Source of the DNA: Aureimonas sp. AU22
GTDB taxonomy: Bacteria > Pseudomonadota > Alphaproteobacteria > Rhizobiales > Rhizobiaceae
Direction of reading: 5' to 3'
Length of the DNA: 64,000 nt
Assembly (NCBI RefSeq): GCF_001463745.1
Contig: NZ_BBWJ01000004.1
Span: forward strand, 310,001 to 374,000
The translations under genes were made by a program, and so were the position numbers. The notes beneath the pieces were generated by a model. That model saw nothing but the letters and a program-made list of their open reading frames with translations. It ran no database searches and was not told where the DNA came from. This document shows, piece after piece, positions 8,796 through 16,995 of this stretch. Each line of letters starts with the position of its first letter. The stretch's first letter is position 1.

Positions 8796-9431
8796 TCAGT
8801 GCCGGTTCGGGTCCGCCTGGAGAAGCAGAACGGCGCGGCCTTCCGCAAGGTCGATGCGGATGGAGTCTCCCATAGCTTCGTTGCTCTGCGTCAGGATCGA
8901 GGAGAACGGAATATCGGCAAGCGTCAGCGGGAAGCGCGCGCCGGCGATCGTCAGTCCGCGGACGTCGGAGAACTTCAGGATCGAGAACTGTGCGCCGGCT
9001 TCTGTGGGGATCGTCCGGGGGCCTCGGGACAGCGGAAAGGCCCATTCCCGGCCATCGAACAGCACGACCTCCCGGCCCGCTTCCGCTTCGCGCAGCGCGA
9101 TCACGAGATGGGAGAAGACGTGATCGGTGCGCCCGCCGAACGCGCCGACGAGGAGAACCGTCGTCGCGCCGCGGGAGAGGGCTTCCTCGATGGCGATCTC
9201 GCCATCCGTGCGGTCCTTGTCACGGGGCCATTCGAGGCGCGGCACATCGGTGCCGGCGTCTTCGGGCGAATGCGAATCGAAATCGCCGACCCAGAGTTCG
9301 GGCACGAGGCCAAGCGCGGCTGCATGACGGATGCCCGCGTCGGCGGCGATCACGCGCGTGCCGGCCACTTCCGCCAGAAGGCGCGGCGTCGGATGGATCG
9401 GACCGGCCAGAAGGATCGTGAAGCGGCTCAT
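8796..9431 (-). CDS. thiN: Thiamine pyrophosphokinase
   Basis: Cytoplasmic enzyme that transfers pyrophosphate from ATP to thiamine to make thiamine diphosphate. 211 residues from ATG 9431. The family's acidic and arginine motifs are present: AADAGIRHA (D31), WVGDFDS (D50, D52), DKDRTDGEIA (D71, D73, D76) and GGRTDH (R101, D103). It is read away from the TPP riboswitch and thiBPQ, so uptake and activation of thiamine sit side by side. Because it lies on the opposite strand, the riboswitch RNA at 9536-9616 cannot control it. Confidence 0.9.
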   Translation of the reverse strand: MSRFTILLAGPIHPTPRLLAEVAGTRVIAADAGIRHAAALGLVPELWVGDFDSHSPEDAGTDVPRLEWPRDKDRTDGEIAIEEALSRGATTVLLVGAFGGRTDHVFSHLVIALREAEAGREVVLFDGREWAFPLSRGPRTIPTEAGAQFSILKFSDVRGLTIAGARFPLTLADIPFSSILTQSNEAMGDSIRIDLAEGRAVLLLQADPNRH

Positions 9432-9535
9432 CGGGTGAGCGCATAGCGCATCGTCGTCCGCCTGGGGAGAGCGGGTTTCCAATGGGTGCTGCCCCCTTGC
9501 TCTCGCGGCGGGATCGGCGCAACGTGGCCACCGCT

Positions 9536-9616
9536 CACACGGGGTGCCCATACCGGGCTGAGAGGCTATGCGCCAACCCGCAATACCTGATCCGGGTCAT
9601 ACCGGCGGAGGGATGG
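9536..9616 (+). ncRNA. TPP riboswitch (THI element) upstream of thiBPQ
   Basis: Contains the conserved THI-box blocks in order: GGGGTGCC (9541-9548), GGCTGAGAGG, AACCCG, ACCTGATCCGGGT, and ATACCGGCGGAGGGA ending about 9613. This is the most conserved bacterial riboswitch and binds thiamine diphosphate. It precedes a thiamine ABC transporter by 65 bases, so high thiamine diphosphate should shut transporter expression off. No terminator T-run follows; a ribosome-site hairpin does, which points to translational control. Confidence 0.95.
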
Positions 9617-9653
9617 GGGGAGTTCCGCGACCGGGCGTCGACGGAGCGCGCTT

Positions 9654-9676
9654 CGAACTCCGGCACGAGGAGTTCG
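9654..9676 (+). promoter_or_regulatory. Ribosome-site sequestering hairpin of the thiB riboswitch
   Basis: CGAACTCC (9654-9661) pairs perfectly with GGAGTTCG (9669-9676) around a 7-base loop. The right arm covers most of the thiB Shine-Dalgarno GAGGAG (9667-9672), eight bases before the ATG at 9681. An identical GGAGTTC copy at 9619-9625, just after the aptamer, can pair with the same left arm and would free the ribosome site. This is the layout of a switching expression platform. Confidence 0.65.
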
Positions 9677-9680
9677 TCCC

Positions 9681-10700
9681 ATGCGCCTTGCCCCGCTCGT
9701 CTTGTCCGTCGCCGCCGCTGCCGTCGTCGGCTGGCCGCTCGGCGCGGCCGCTCAGGAGGGCGAGCAGCCGGTCCTCACCGTCTATACCTACGAGAGCTTC
9801 ACGCCGGACTGGGGTCCGGGACCGCGCATCGAACAGGCGTTCGAGGCGCAATGCGGCTGCGACCTGCGCTTCGTCGGGCTCGACGACGGGGTGGCGATCC
9901 TCAACCGGCTGAAACTGGAGGGCGAGCGTACGCAGGCCGACGTCGCGCTCGGCATGACGGCGGAACTCATCCCGGAACTGAAGGCGACAGGGCTGTTCGC
10001 GCCCTCGAACGTCGATCTGTCGCCGCTGGAGATCCCCGGCGGGTTCGCGGACGAGACCTTCGTGCCCTTCGACTATTCCTATCTCGCCTTCGTCTACGAT
10101 TCCGAGAGCATCCCGAACCCGCCGAAAAGCCTTGCCGAACTCGTGGCAGGCGATCCCGACCAGAAGATCGCGATCCAGGACGCGCGCACGTCGACCCCGG
10201 GGCTGGGGCTCCTTCTCTGGATGAAGTCCGTGTTCGGCGACCAGGCGGAGGCCAAGTGGGTCGAGCTTTCGCGCCGCATCCTGACCGTGACGCCGGGGTG
10301 GAGCGAATCCTACGGCCTCTTCACCAAGGGCGAAGTGCCGATCGTCCTGTCCTACACGACCTCGCCGGCCTATCACGCGATCGAAGAGGGAACCGACCGC
10401 TACAAGGCGGCGAGCTTCTCCGAGGGACACTACCTCCAGGTCGAACTCGCCGGCGCCCTGCGGACCTCGCGCCATCCCGAACTCGCTCGGCAGTTCCTCG
10501 CCTTCATCCTGACGCCGGAGTTCCAGCGCATCATCCCGACCGGCAACTGGTCGTTGCCCGCCGCCCCGACCGGCGAAGCCTTGCCGGACGCGTTCCGTGC
10601 GCTGGTTCAGCCATCCCGGCCGCTGGAGATCCCGGCGGCCGACGTCGCCGCGCACCGCGCGGAGTGGACGGCGGAATGGCTGCGGGGTCTCGGCCGCTGA
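9681..10700 (+). CDS. thiB: Thiamine ABC transporter, periplasmic substrate-binding protein
   Basis: 339 residues. A Sec signal peptide (MRLAPLVLSVAAAAVVGW...GAAAQEG) covers about 25 residues. The mature part starts LTVYTYESFTPDWGPG, a ThiB-like opening, and contains the family segments FVPFDYSYLAFVYD and SPAYHAIEEG. It captures thiamine, and in the family also its phosphates, in the periplasm and delivers it to ThiP. It is the first gene of thiBPQ and lies directly behind the TPP riboswitch, which settles the substrate class. Confidence 0.93.
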   Translation: MRLAPLVLSVAAAAVVGWPLGAAAQEGEQPVLTVYTYESFTPDWGPGPRIEQAFEAQCGCDLRFVGLDDGVAILNRLKLEGERTQADVALGMTAELIPELKATGLFAPSNVDLSPLEIPGGFADETFVPFDYSYLAFVYDSESIPNPPKSLAELVAGDPDQKIAIQDARTSTPGLGLLLWMKSVFGDQAEAKWVELSRRILTVTPGWSESYGLFTKGEVPIVLSYTTSPAYHAIEEGTDRYKAASFSEGHYLQVELAGALRTSRHPELARQFLAFILTPEFQRIIPTGNWSLPAAPTGEALPDAFRALVQPSRPLEIPAADVAAHRAEWTAEWLRGLGR

Positions 10701-10705
10701 ACGCA

Positions 10706-12319
10706 ATGGCGTTCGCACCGGGCATGAGCCGCGCGGACAGGACGATGCGCCGGCGGATGGGGATCGCTGCGGCCGCGCTCGTGGTCGGCTTCTGCTTCCT
10801 GCCGTTCGCGCTCCTGCCGCTCCTGGCGGGGATCGCGCCCGCCTCCCCTCTCGCGCTTCTATCCGATCCCTATATCCGCGGGATCGTCGGGTTCACGCTC
10901 CGTCAGGCATTGCTCTCGACGCTCCTGTCCGTCGCCATCGGCGTGCCGCTGGCACTGGCCCTCGACCGCCTGCGCTTTCCGGGCCGTGCCCTGCTCCTGC
11001 GCCTGTTCTTCCTACCGCAGGCTCTGCCCGTCCTCGTCGGCGCGCTCGGCCTCGTCACGGTGTTCGGGCGAAACGGCATCGTGGCGGACGCCTTCGTCCT
11101 CGTCGGCCTGCCGCGTCCGTCCATCTACGGCCTGCCCGGCATTCTGATCGCCCACGTCTTCTTCAACATGCCGCTGGTTGCCCGGCTCGTTCTCGGGGGC
11201 CTGTCGGGCGTACCGGCGGAAAGCTGGAAGCTTGCGGGTCAACTGTCGCTGTCGCGCTGGGCGACGTTCCGCGTCATCGAGCTGCCGGTCGTCGCACGAA
11301 CGCTCGGGCCCGCTGCCGGCCTCGTCTTCATGCTCTGCGTTACGAGCTTCACGTTGGTCCTCGTCCTCGGCGGGGGACCGCGCGCAACGACGCTGGAGGT
11401 CGCGATCTACCAGGCGCTGCGCTACGATTTCGATCCCGCGCGCGCCCTCACGCTGTCGGCGGTGCAGATCGCGCTGGTGGCGCTTCTCCTCTTGCCGTCG
11501 CTGAAGTTCGGCGCGGCGGGCGACACGGGGTTCGGGCTGGCGCGCGCCGCACGCCGGTTCGATCGTCCCTCGCCGATCGCCCGCGTCTGCGATGTGGGAC
11601 TGACGACCGCGGCCGTGGCGTTCCTTCTGGCGCCGCTCCTCGCCATCGTGTGGTCGGGCCTTCAGGCCGATCTCGCGCGCATCCTCCTCGATCCGGCCTT
11701 TCAGGACGCCTTGATCCGCAGCCTCACGATCGCGCTCCTGGCAGCCTTACTCGGCCTCCTTCTCTCGGTCTGCCTCGCGATGGCGGCGACGGGCGCGGGG
11801 CACGGTGGCGGCCTGTTCCTCGCCCTGTCCGGAAGTCTCGTTCTCGTCGTGCCTCCCATCGTGGTCGGCGCCGGCTGGTTTCTGACGCTGCGCGAGACCG
11901 GCGACGTCGCCCGCTTCGCCCCCGCGATCGTGGTTCTCGGCAACGCGATCCTCGTCGTCCCCTACGCGACGCGCATCCTGTCGCCGGAGATCGCGTCCGT
12001 CGGGGAACGGCACGGTCGCCTTGCCGAAGCGCTCGGGCTACGAGGGCTTGCCCGCCTGCGCCACGTGGAATGGCCGGCGCTGCGCCGGCCGCTGGCGCTT
12101 GCCGGCGCCTTCGGAATGGCGGTGTCGCTCGGCGATCTCGGCGTGGTGGCCTTGTTCGGCAATTCCGACCTCGTCACCCTCCCCTACCTGCTGCTCCAGC
12201 GGATGGGATCGTACCGATCGACGGATGCGGAAGGCATCGCTCTTCTCCTGGCGCTGCTGTGTCTCGGGCTGATTCTTCTGGCGGAGCGTGGGCTAGGCGG
12301 GAGAAGATCGTCGCGATGA
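10706..12319 (+). CDS. thiP: Thiamine ABC transporter, permease
   Basis: 537 residues from ATG 10706 (a second ATG at 10724 is possible), starting 5 bases after the thiB stop. It is a fused double permease: two homologous halves, each with about six hydrophobic helices and an EAA-type loop, seen as GVPAESWKLAGQLSLSRW in the first half and EALGLRGLARLRHVEWP in the second. This loop contacts the ATPase ThiQ. The stop overlaps the thiQ start (ATGA). Confidence 0.92.
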   Translation: MAFAPGMSRADRTMRRRMGIAAAALVVGFCFLPFALLPLLAGIAPASPLALLSDPYIRGIVGFTLRQALLSTLLSVAIGVPLALALDRLRFPGRALLLRLFFLPQALPVLVGALGLVTVFGRNGIVADAFVLVGLPRPSIYGLPGILIAHVFFNMPLVARLVLGGLSGVPAESWKLAGQLSLSRWATFRVIELPVVARTLGPAAGLVFMLCVTSFTLVLVLGGGPRATTLEVAIYQALRYDFDPARALTLSAVQIALVALLLLPSLKFGAAGDTGFGLARAARRFDRPSPIARVCDVGLTTAAVAFLLAPLLAIVWSGLQADLARILLDPAFQDALIRSLTIALLAALLGLLLSVCLAMAATGAGHGGGLFLALSGSLVLVVPPIVVGAGWFLTLRETGDVARFAPAIVVLGNAILVVPYATRILSPEIASVGERHGRLAEALGLRGLARLRHVEWPALRRPLALAGAFGMAVSLGDLGVVALFGNSDLVTLPYLLLQRMGSYRSTDAEGIALLLALLCLGLILLAERGLGGRRSSR

Positions 12320-13041
12320 ACGCCATCGAACTCGACGCCGTGACCTACCGCTACGACCAGGAGGAGTTGCGCTTCGACCTCACCGCGGCGCCCGGCGAAT
12401 GGCTGGCCGTGATCGGCCCGTCCGGCGCGGGCAAGTCCACGCTCCTCGACATCCTGGCCGGCTTCCTGCGCCCCGACGGGGGTGCGGTGCGCCTGGAAGG
12501 CCGCGACATGACGGCGACCGCGCCGGCGGAGAGGCCCGTGAGCATGGTGTTTCAGGACGACAACCTGTTTCCCCACCTCTCGGCCGAGCGCAACGTGGCG
12601 CTCGGGATCAGCCCCACCTGGCGCCTTCCCGCCTCGGCGCGAGCCCGCGCCAGGGAGGCGCTCGAACGCGTGGGCCTCGCGGGCCTTGCCGACCGCATGC
12701 CCGGCGAACTGTCGGGCGGCGAGCGGCAAAGGGTGGCGCTGGCTCGCGCCTTCCTGCGCGACCGGCCGATCCTGCTCCTGGACGAGCCTTTCGCGGCGCT
12801 CGGCCCGGCACTGCGGATGGAGATGCTGGCGCTGATCGGCGCCCTGCGCGACACACTGGCCAGACCGCCCACGATCGTCATGGTGACCCATCATCCCGGT
12901 GACGCGCTGGGGCATGCCGACCGCGTCGCCTTCCTGGAAGGCGGGCGCATACGGCTTACGGGATCGCCACGGCAGGTCCTGTCGGGAAACGATCCGCGGG
13001 TGGCCGCCTACCTCGGCGCGAGCGCTTCGGCGGAACCCTAA
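12316..13041 (+). CDS. thiQ: Thiamine ABC transporter, ATP-binding protein
   Basis: 241-residue ABC ATPase that powers thiamine uptake. Walker A GPSGAGKST spans residues 34-42, the Q-loop is in VFQDDNLFPHLS, the signature LSGGERQ is at 132-138, Walker B ILLLDEP has D156 and E157, and the switch His is in VTHHPGDA. It lacks the long C-terminal regulatory domain seen in larger transporter ATPases, as is normal for ThiQ. Last gene of the riboswitch-controlled operon. Confidence 0.93.
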   Translation: MNAIELDAVTYRYDQEELRFDLTAAPGEWLAVIGPSGAGKSTLLDILAGFLRPDGGAVRLEGRDMTATAPAERPVSMVFQDDNLFPHLSAERNVALGISPTWRLPASARARAREALERVGLAGLADRMPGELSGGERQRVALARAFLRDRPILLLDEPFAALGPALRMEMLALIGALRDTLARPPTIVMVTHHPGDALGHADRVAFLEGGRIRLTGSPRQVLSGNDPRVAAYLGASASAEP

Positions 13042-13235
13042 TTTCGTCCCTTTCCTAGACCAAGGCAGCCGCCGGACGTGGCACCGTTTCCTTGGCGCTC
13101 TGTGACGCGACGGCCCTTTCATGGGTTGGTCGTAATCGGTTAGACCAAAAGCGATCCCAGGCGGATCGGCATCTTTGGGGAAGATCTGGAATGCGGCACA
13201 AGGCGCGGCCAGTGGGGACGGAATGGCGGACGGGC

Positions 13236-14738
13236 ATGAGCGGACGCGCAATGCGCGCCGGCGTCGTGCTACCGCTGATGCTCCTGCTCGCCGGCTGCAC
13301 CACGCTCGGCGGCAGCCTGGAAGAGGTGGCAAGCGGCGCCGGGACGCAGTCGAGCCTCGTCGCGCCGATGAGCCGCGATCCCGTTTCCTTCGACGCGGTG
13401 CAGTCCAAGGATCCGCAGTCCACGATCGGCAAGTCGCAGCATCCGCGTATTCTCGCCGCCTACGGCGGGGCCTATTCGGATCCCAAGCTCGAGCGCATGC
13501 TGGCCGGCATCGTCGGCAAGCTCAACGCGGTGTCGAACGATCCGGGCCGCGCCTATTCGATCACGGTGCTCAACTCCCCCAACATCAACGCCTTCGCGCT
13601 GCCGGGCGGCTACCTCTACGTGACGCGCGGACTTCTCGCGCTCGCCAACGATTCGGCCGAAGTGGCCGCCGTCCTTTCGCACGAGATGGGCCACGTGAAG
13701 GCCAATCACGGCATCGAGCGCCAGCAGCGCGAGGAGGCGGCGGAGCTGGCCGGGCGCGTGGTGACCGAAGTTCTGGCGAGCGACACGACGGAGGCACGCG
13801 CGGCCCTGGCGCGCGGACGGCTGAACCTCGCCAGCTTCTCCCGCAACCAGGAGCTCCAGGCCGATGCCATGGGCATCAAGCAGACGGGCGACGCGGGCTA
13901 CGACCCCTACGCCGCTGCGCGCTTCCTGAAGGCGATGGACAGCTTCTCGTCCTTCCGCAACGCCTTCCAGGCCAGCAACCCGAACCTCGACTTCCTCGCC
14001 TCCCACCCGGCCGCCCCGCAGCGGGTGGAACTGGCGCGTCGCCACGCCAGCGCCTTCGGGCCGCCAGGCACCGGCGTCACCGACCGCGATCGGTATCTCG
14101 CCGGCATCGACGGGATGCTGTTCGGCGACACGGCCTCGGAAGGCTACGTGCGCGGGCGGACCTTCTTCCACCCGGGCCTCGGCATCACCTTCGGGGTGCC
14201 GGAAGGCTTCGTCATCGACAACACGGCCGAGGCCGTGCTTGCCACCGGACCGGGCGATACCGCGATCCGATTCGACGGCGTCGCTTTGCCGGCGACCACC
14301 CCGCTCACAGACTACATCCAGAGCGGCTGGGTCGGGGGGCTCGACACGGCGACCATCCGCCCCTTCCGCATCGGCGAGCTCGAGGCGGTTTCGGCGCAGG
14401 CGGTCGGCGGCTCCTACGTGTTCAACGTCACGGTGATCCGCGTCGGTGGACAGGCCTACCGGTTCCTCACGGCCTTGCCGGCCGATTCCGCTGCCCGGTT
14501 GCCGCAGATCGCGACCAGCATCGCGGGCTCCTTCCGCCTGCTGCGGCCGGAGGAGCGCGAGCAGCTGAAGCCGCTGCGCGTGCGCGTCGTCACCGCCCGC
14601 GCCGGCGACACGGAGCGCTCGCTCGCCGAGCGGATCCAGGGCGTCGATCGAAAGGTGGAAATGTTCCGCTTGCTGAACGATCTGGAGGACGGCTCCGGCA
14701 TCACCCTCGGCGGTCGCTACAAGATCATCGCCGAATAG
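13236..14738 (+). CDS. M48 family zinc metalloprotease, lipoprotein
   Basis: 500-residue envelope protease of the BepA/YfgC-like group. A start at ATG 13236 gives an ideal lipoprotein signal, MSGRAMRAGVVLPLMLLLAGC, with acylated C21. ATG 13191 is in frame, has a GGGGAAG site and cannot be excluded. Zinc motif HEMGH has H149, E150 and H153, and the third ligand is in ELQADAMG (E206, D210). The C-terminal 60 residues (VVTARAGDTERSLAERI...) resemble a LysM-like module. The likely role is outer-membrane protein quality control in the periplasm. It converges on rpoH2 with a shared terminator between them. Confidence 0.88.
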   Translation: MSGRAMRAGVVLPLMLLLAGCTTLGGSLEEVASGAGTQSSLVAPMSRDPVSFDAVQSKDPQSTIGKSQHPRILAAYGGAYSDPKLERMLAGIVGKLNAVSNDPGRAYSITVLNSPNINAFALPGGYLYVTRGLLALANDSAEVAAVLSHEMGHVKANHGIERQQREEAAELAGRVVTEVLASDTTEARAALARGRLNLASFSRNQELQADAMGIKQTGDAGYDPYAAARFLKAMDSFSSFRNAFQASNPNLDFLASHPAAPQRVELARRHASAFGPPGTGVTDRDRYLAGIDGMLFGDTASEGYVRGRTFFHPGLGITFGVPEGFVIDNTAEAVLATGPGDTAIRFDGVALPATTPLTDYIQSGWVGGLDTATIRPFRIGELEAVSAQAVGGSYVFNVTVIRVGGQAYRFLTALPADSAARLPQIATSIAGSFRLLRPEEREQLKPLRVRVVTARAGDTERSLAERIQGVDRKVEMFRLLNDLEDGSGITLGGRYKIIAE

Positions 14739-14752
14739 CTGCCTCGACACGA

Positions 14753-14796
14753 CAGCATGAAAAAGGCCGCCTCATCGGGCGGCCTTTTTCATGCTG
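14753..14796. terminator. Bidirectional Rho-independent terminator
   Basis: A perfect 19-base inverted repeat (CAGCATGAAAAAGGCCGCC and its complement) around a 6-base loop. A-run and T-run flank the GC stem on both sides, so it serves both the M48 gene and rpoH2, whose stop codons face each other here. Confidence 0.93.
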
Positions 14797-14811
14797 TGAA
14801 GGGAACGATGG

Positions 14812-15678
14812 TCAGGCGATGAACGCCGCCTCGTCGGGGTTCGCCTGGAGTAGTGCGACGCGCAGCTTCTCCATCGCGCGCGTCTCGATCTGCCGGACGC
14901 GCTCCTTGGAAATGCCGAGCTTCGAGCCGAGGGCCTCCAGCGTCGCGCCGTCGTCCTGCAGCCTGCGCTCGCGGATGATCTTGAGTTCGCGCTCCGAAAG
15001 GACGCCGAGCGCCGAACGCAGCCAGACAACGCGGCGCTCGTCGTCGATCGAGGCCGACACCATCTCGTCCGGCAGGGGATCGTTCGAGACGAGAAAGTCC
15101 TGCCGGTCGGCCGAACCCGATTCGTCTTCCATCAGGGGCGCGTTGAGAGAGGAATCGGGGCCCGAGAGACGCGAGTCCATCAACGCGACGTCGCCCTCCG
15201 ACACCTTCAGGGCCGTCGCGATCTCGCGATACATCTCCGTCGAGGAGATCTTCTCGGTGCCCTGGTTCAAGCGCGCGCGCAGACGGCGCAGATTGAAGAA
15301 CAGCGCCTTCTGGGCCGACGACGTTCCGCCGCGCACGATCGACCAGTTGCGCAGGATGTAGTCCTGGATCGAGGCGCGGATCCACCACGTGGCATAGGTC
15401 GAGAAACGGACCTCACGCTCCGGCTCGAAGCGCGCAGCGGCTTCCAGAAGCCCGACATGCCCTTCCTGGATCAGGTCGTTCATCGCCAGTCCGAAATGGC
15501 GGAACTTGGATGCCATGGAGATCACGAGCCGCATGTGAGCGGAGGTGATCTTGTGCAGGGCTGCCTGGTCCTGATGCTCCTTCCAACGCACGGCCAGTTC
15601 GTATTCCTCCTCCCGCTGCAGATAGGGAGCTGCCATGGCGGCCTGGATGAGGTGACGACGCGTCGATTGGGATTTCAT
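14812..15678 (-). CDS. rpoH2: RNA polymerase sigma-32-type factor RpoH2
   Basis: 288-residue alternative sigma factor from ATG 15678. Region 2.3-2.4 reads RFSTYATWWIRASIQDYI (91-108), and the RpoH box QKALFFNLR (123-131) separates it from the housekeeping sigma. The C-terminal region 4 helix-turn-helix contains LEALGSKLGISKERVRQIE. The short N-terminus and the wording of region 2 resemble the rhizobial RpoH2 subgroup rather than RpoH1. In Sinorhizobium, rpoH2 is under the general stress factor RpoE2/EcfG, and an exact EcfG promoter is found 85 bases upstream of this start. A longer reading frame upstream of 15678 would run through that promoter, so it is rejected. Confidence 0.93.
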   Translation of the reverse strand: MKSQSTRRHLIQAAMAAPYLQREEEYELAVRWKEHQDQAALHKITSAHMRLVISMASKFRHFGLAMNDLIQEGHVGLLEAAARFEPEREVRFSTYATWWIRASIQDYILRNWSIVRGGTSSAQKALFFNLRRLRARLNQGTEKISSTEMYREIATALKVSEGDVALMDSRLSGPDSSLNAPLMEDESGSADRQDFLVSNDPLPDEMVSASIDDERRVVWLRSALGVLSERELKIIRERRLQDDGATLEALGSKLGISKERVRQIETRAMEKLRVALLQANPDEAAFIA

Positions 15679-15762
15679 GGGCCCGGACCTTCCATGTCGC
15701 GCATCAAACGCGATGAATTGCAGCGCGGCGTTCCCGGCGGGACACCGCGCTTCCAGGTCAGA

Positions 15763-15787
15763 AACGGCCACCGCGTCGGAACGTTCC
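15763..15787 (-). promoter_or_regulatory. EcfG-type (general stress response) promoter of rpoH2
   Basis: On the minus strand GGAAC (15787-15783) is followed by exactly 16 bases and CGTT (15766-15763). This equals the alphaproteobacterial EcfG consensus GGAAC-N16/17-CGTT. Transcription would start near 15756, giving a leader of about 78 bases. Confidence 0.8.
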
Positions 15788-15916
15788 CAACGGGGCAAAG
15801 TTTTTTTGGCGAAATAGGCAGATCGTATCGCAGGGAAGGGGCGAAACGAAAAAAGTGAGGAATCGGCGGGAGATAGGTCTCGACCGCTTGACGATCTCTA
15901 GCACTGCCGCAGGGTA

Positions 15917-15949
15917 AAGAAAAGCCGGCCGCTGATGACAGCGGCCGGC
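15917..15949 (-). terminator. Rho-independent terminator of carD
   Basis: On the minus strand the 11-base stem GCCGGCCGCTG/CAGCGGCCGGC with a 4-base loop is followed by TTTTCTTT. It lies 28 bases after the carD stop and insulates carD from rpoH2. Confidence 0.9.
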
Positions 15950-15977
15950 CAATCCATCGAATTGCAGGAGGCGGTGG

Positions 15978-16583
15978 TCAGGCGGCCTGCTCGGCTTCGA
16001 CTTCCACCTCGTCCTCGTCTTCGACATCCGCCTCGTCAGCGGTCTTGGCGCCGCGCTTCGGACCCTTGTTGAGGTTCACCTCGATGAGCTGAACGGCCTC
16101 GGTCTCACTGATCTCGTTGACCGCCGCGAGCTCGCGCGCCATGCGCCCGAGTGCCGCCTCGTAGAGCTGCCGCTCGGAATAGGACTGCTCGGGCTGCGAC
16201 TCCGCGCGGTAGAGGTCGCGCACGACCTCGGCGATCGAGATCAGATCGCCCGAGTTGATCTTCGCATCGTATTCCTGCGCGCGGCGGCTCCACATGGTGC
16301 GCTTCACGCGAGCCCGGCCCTGGACGACCTTGAGAGCGCGCTCCACGAAGTCGGTCTCGGACAGCTTGCGCATGCCCACGGCTTCCGCCTTGGCGACGGG
16401 CACCTTCAGGCGCATCTTGTCCTTCTCGAAGTCGATCACGAAGAGTTCGAGCTTCATGCCCGCGACCACCTGCTCCTCGATCGCAACGATCTGGCCGACG
16501 CCGTGGGCCGGATAAACGATGCTCTCGCCGGTCTTGAAACCCTGACGCTGGGAGGTCTTCTTCTGACTGCTCATACGCTTCAT
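15978..16583 (-). CDS. carD: CarD/CdnL family transcriptional regulator
   Basis: 201-residue RNA-polymerase-binding protein. The N-terminal Tudor-like domain (FKTGESIVYPAHGVGQIVAIE, residues 16-36, on to about 75) binds the polymerase beta subunit. The helical DNA-binding part follows and includes the conserved Trp98 (RTMWSRRAQEY), which wedges into the upstream edge of the -10 bubble. A very acidic tail (residues 181-201) ends the protein. In Caulobacter the orthologue CdnL supports rRNA and biosynthetic gene transcription. ATG 16583 has a GGGAG site; the next Met (16574) is an alternative. It is preceded by a strong promoter and a leader of about 235 bases, and followed by its own terminator. 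Confidence 0.93.
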   Translation of the reverse strand: MKRMSSQKKTSQRQGFKTGESIVYPAHGVGQIVAIEEQVVAGMKLELFVIDFEKDKMRLKVPVAKAEAVGMRKLSETDFVERALKVVQGRARVKRTMWSRRAQEYDAKINSGDLISIAEVVRDLYRAESQPEQSYSERQLYEAALGRMARELAAVNEISETEAVQLIEVNLNKGPKRGAKTADEADVEDEDEVEVEAEQAA

Positions 16584-16779
16584 AAACTCCCTGTTGTGCA
16601 GAGCGGGGAAGATCGCTATGCACGAAACGACCCGAGGGTCGCGGATTGAGCATCCCGGTTCGGAGGCCGGCCGCAGTCCGGAACTTCGGGAAATCCCTTC
16701 GCAAACCCCATCGGCGCTCGGCATGAGCGCTGGAAGACGGGGCGAACGGGAGGAGAGCCTTTCAGAAGGACCATGACGC

Positions 16780-16806
16780 CGGATCAGGTCTCATGACCTC
16801 GATCCG
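16780..16806 (-). promoter_or_regulatory. Inverted repeat at the 5' end of the carD transcript
   Basis: CGGATC-AGGTC pairs with GACCT-GATCCG, an 11-base stem with a single bulged base and a TCAT loop. It starts about 13 bases after the predicted transcription start. It could be a 5' stabilising hairpin or an operator for a dimeric regulator. Confidence 0.45.
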
Positions 16807-16825
16807 ATGTCTGACTGTTGCACAA

Positions 16826-16854
16826 ATAATACCCTATCCCGCTGGAAATTTCAA
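16826..16854 (-). promoter_or_regulatory. Housekeeping sigma promoter of carD
   Basis: On the minus strand TTGAAA (16854-16849), a 17-base spacer, then TATTAT (16831-16826). Each hexamer matches consensus at five of six positions with optimal spacing, rare in such GC-rich DNA. Start expected near 16819. Confidence 0.75.
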
Positions 16855-16995
16855 CCGAATTGCGCATATGGCGCATTCCCGCATCCAGGCCCTGCAGTGC
16901 AGCGCTTTGCCCTGCGGCAATGCCATGCGCATGCACCGCGCAAGGGGATCGCCCCCATGCGCTGTCGACGGGTCAAATCGGGAAATCGTCGGGAA

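Larger units (their letters stand above)
16584..16995. other. carD leader and fdxA-carD intergenic region
   Basis: 412 bases holding the carD promoter (16826-16854), a promoter-proximal inverted repeat (16780-16806) and an untranslated leader of about 235 bases. No coding region with a ribosome site was found in the leader. The 140 bases beyond the promoter, towards fdxA, show no T-run terminator. Confidence 0.5.
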
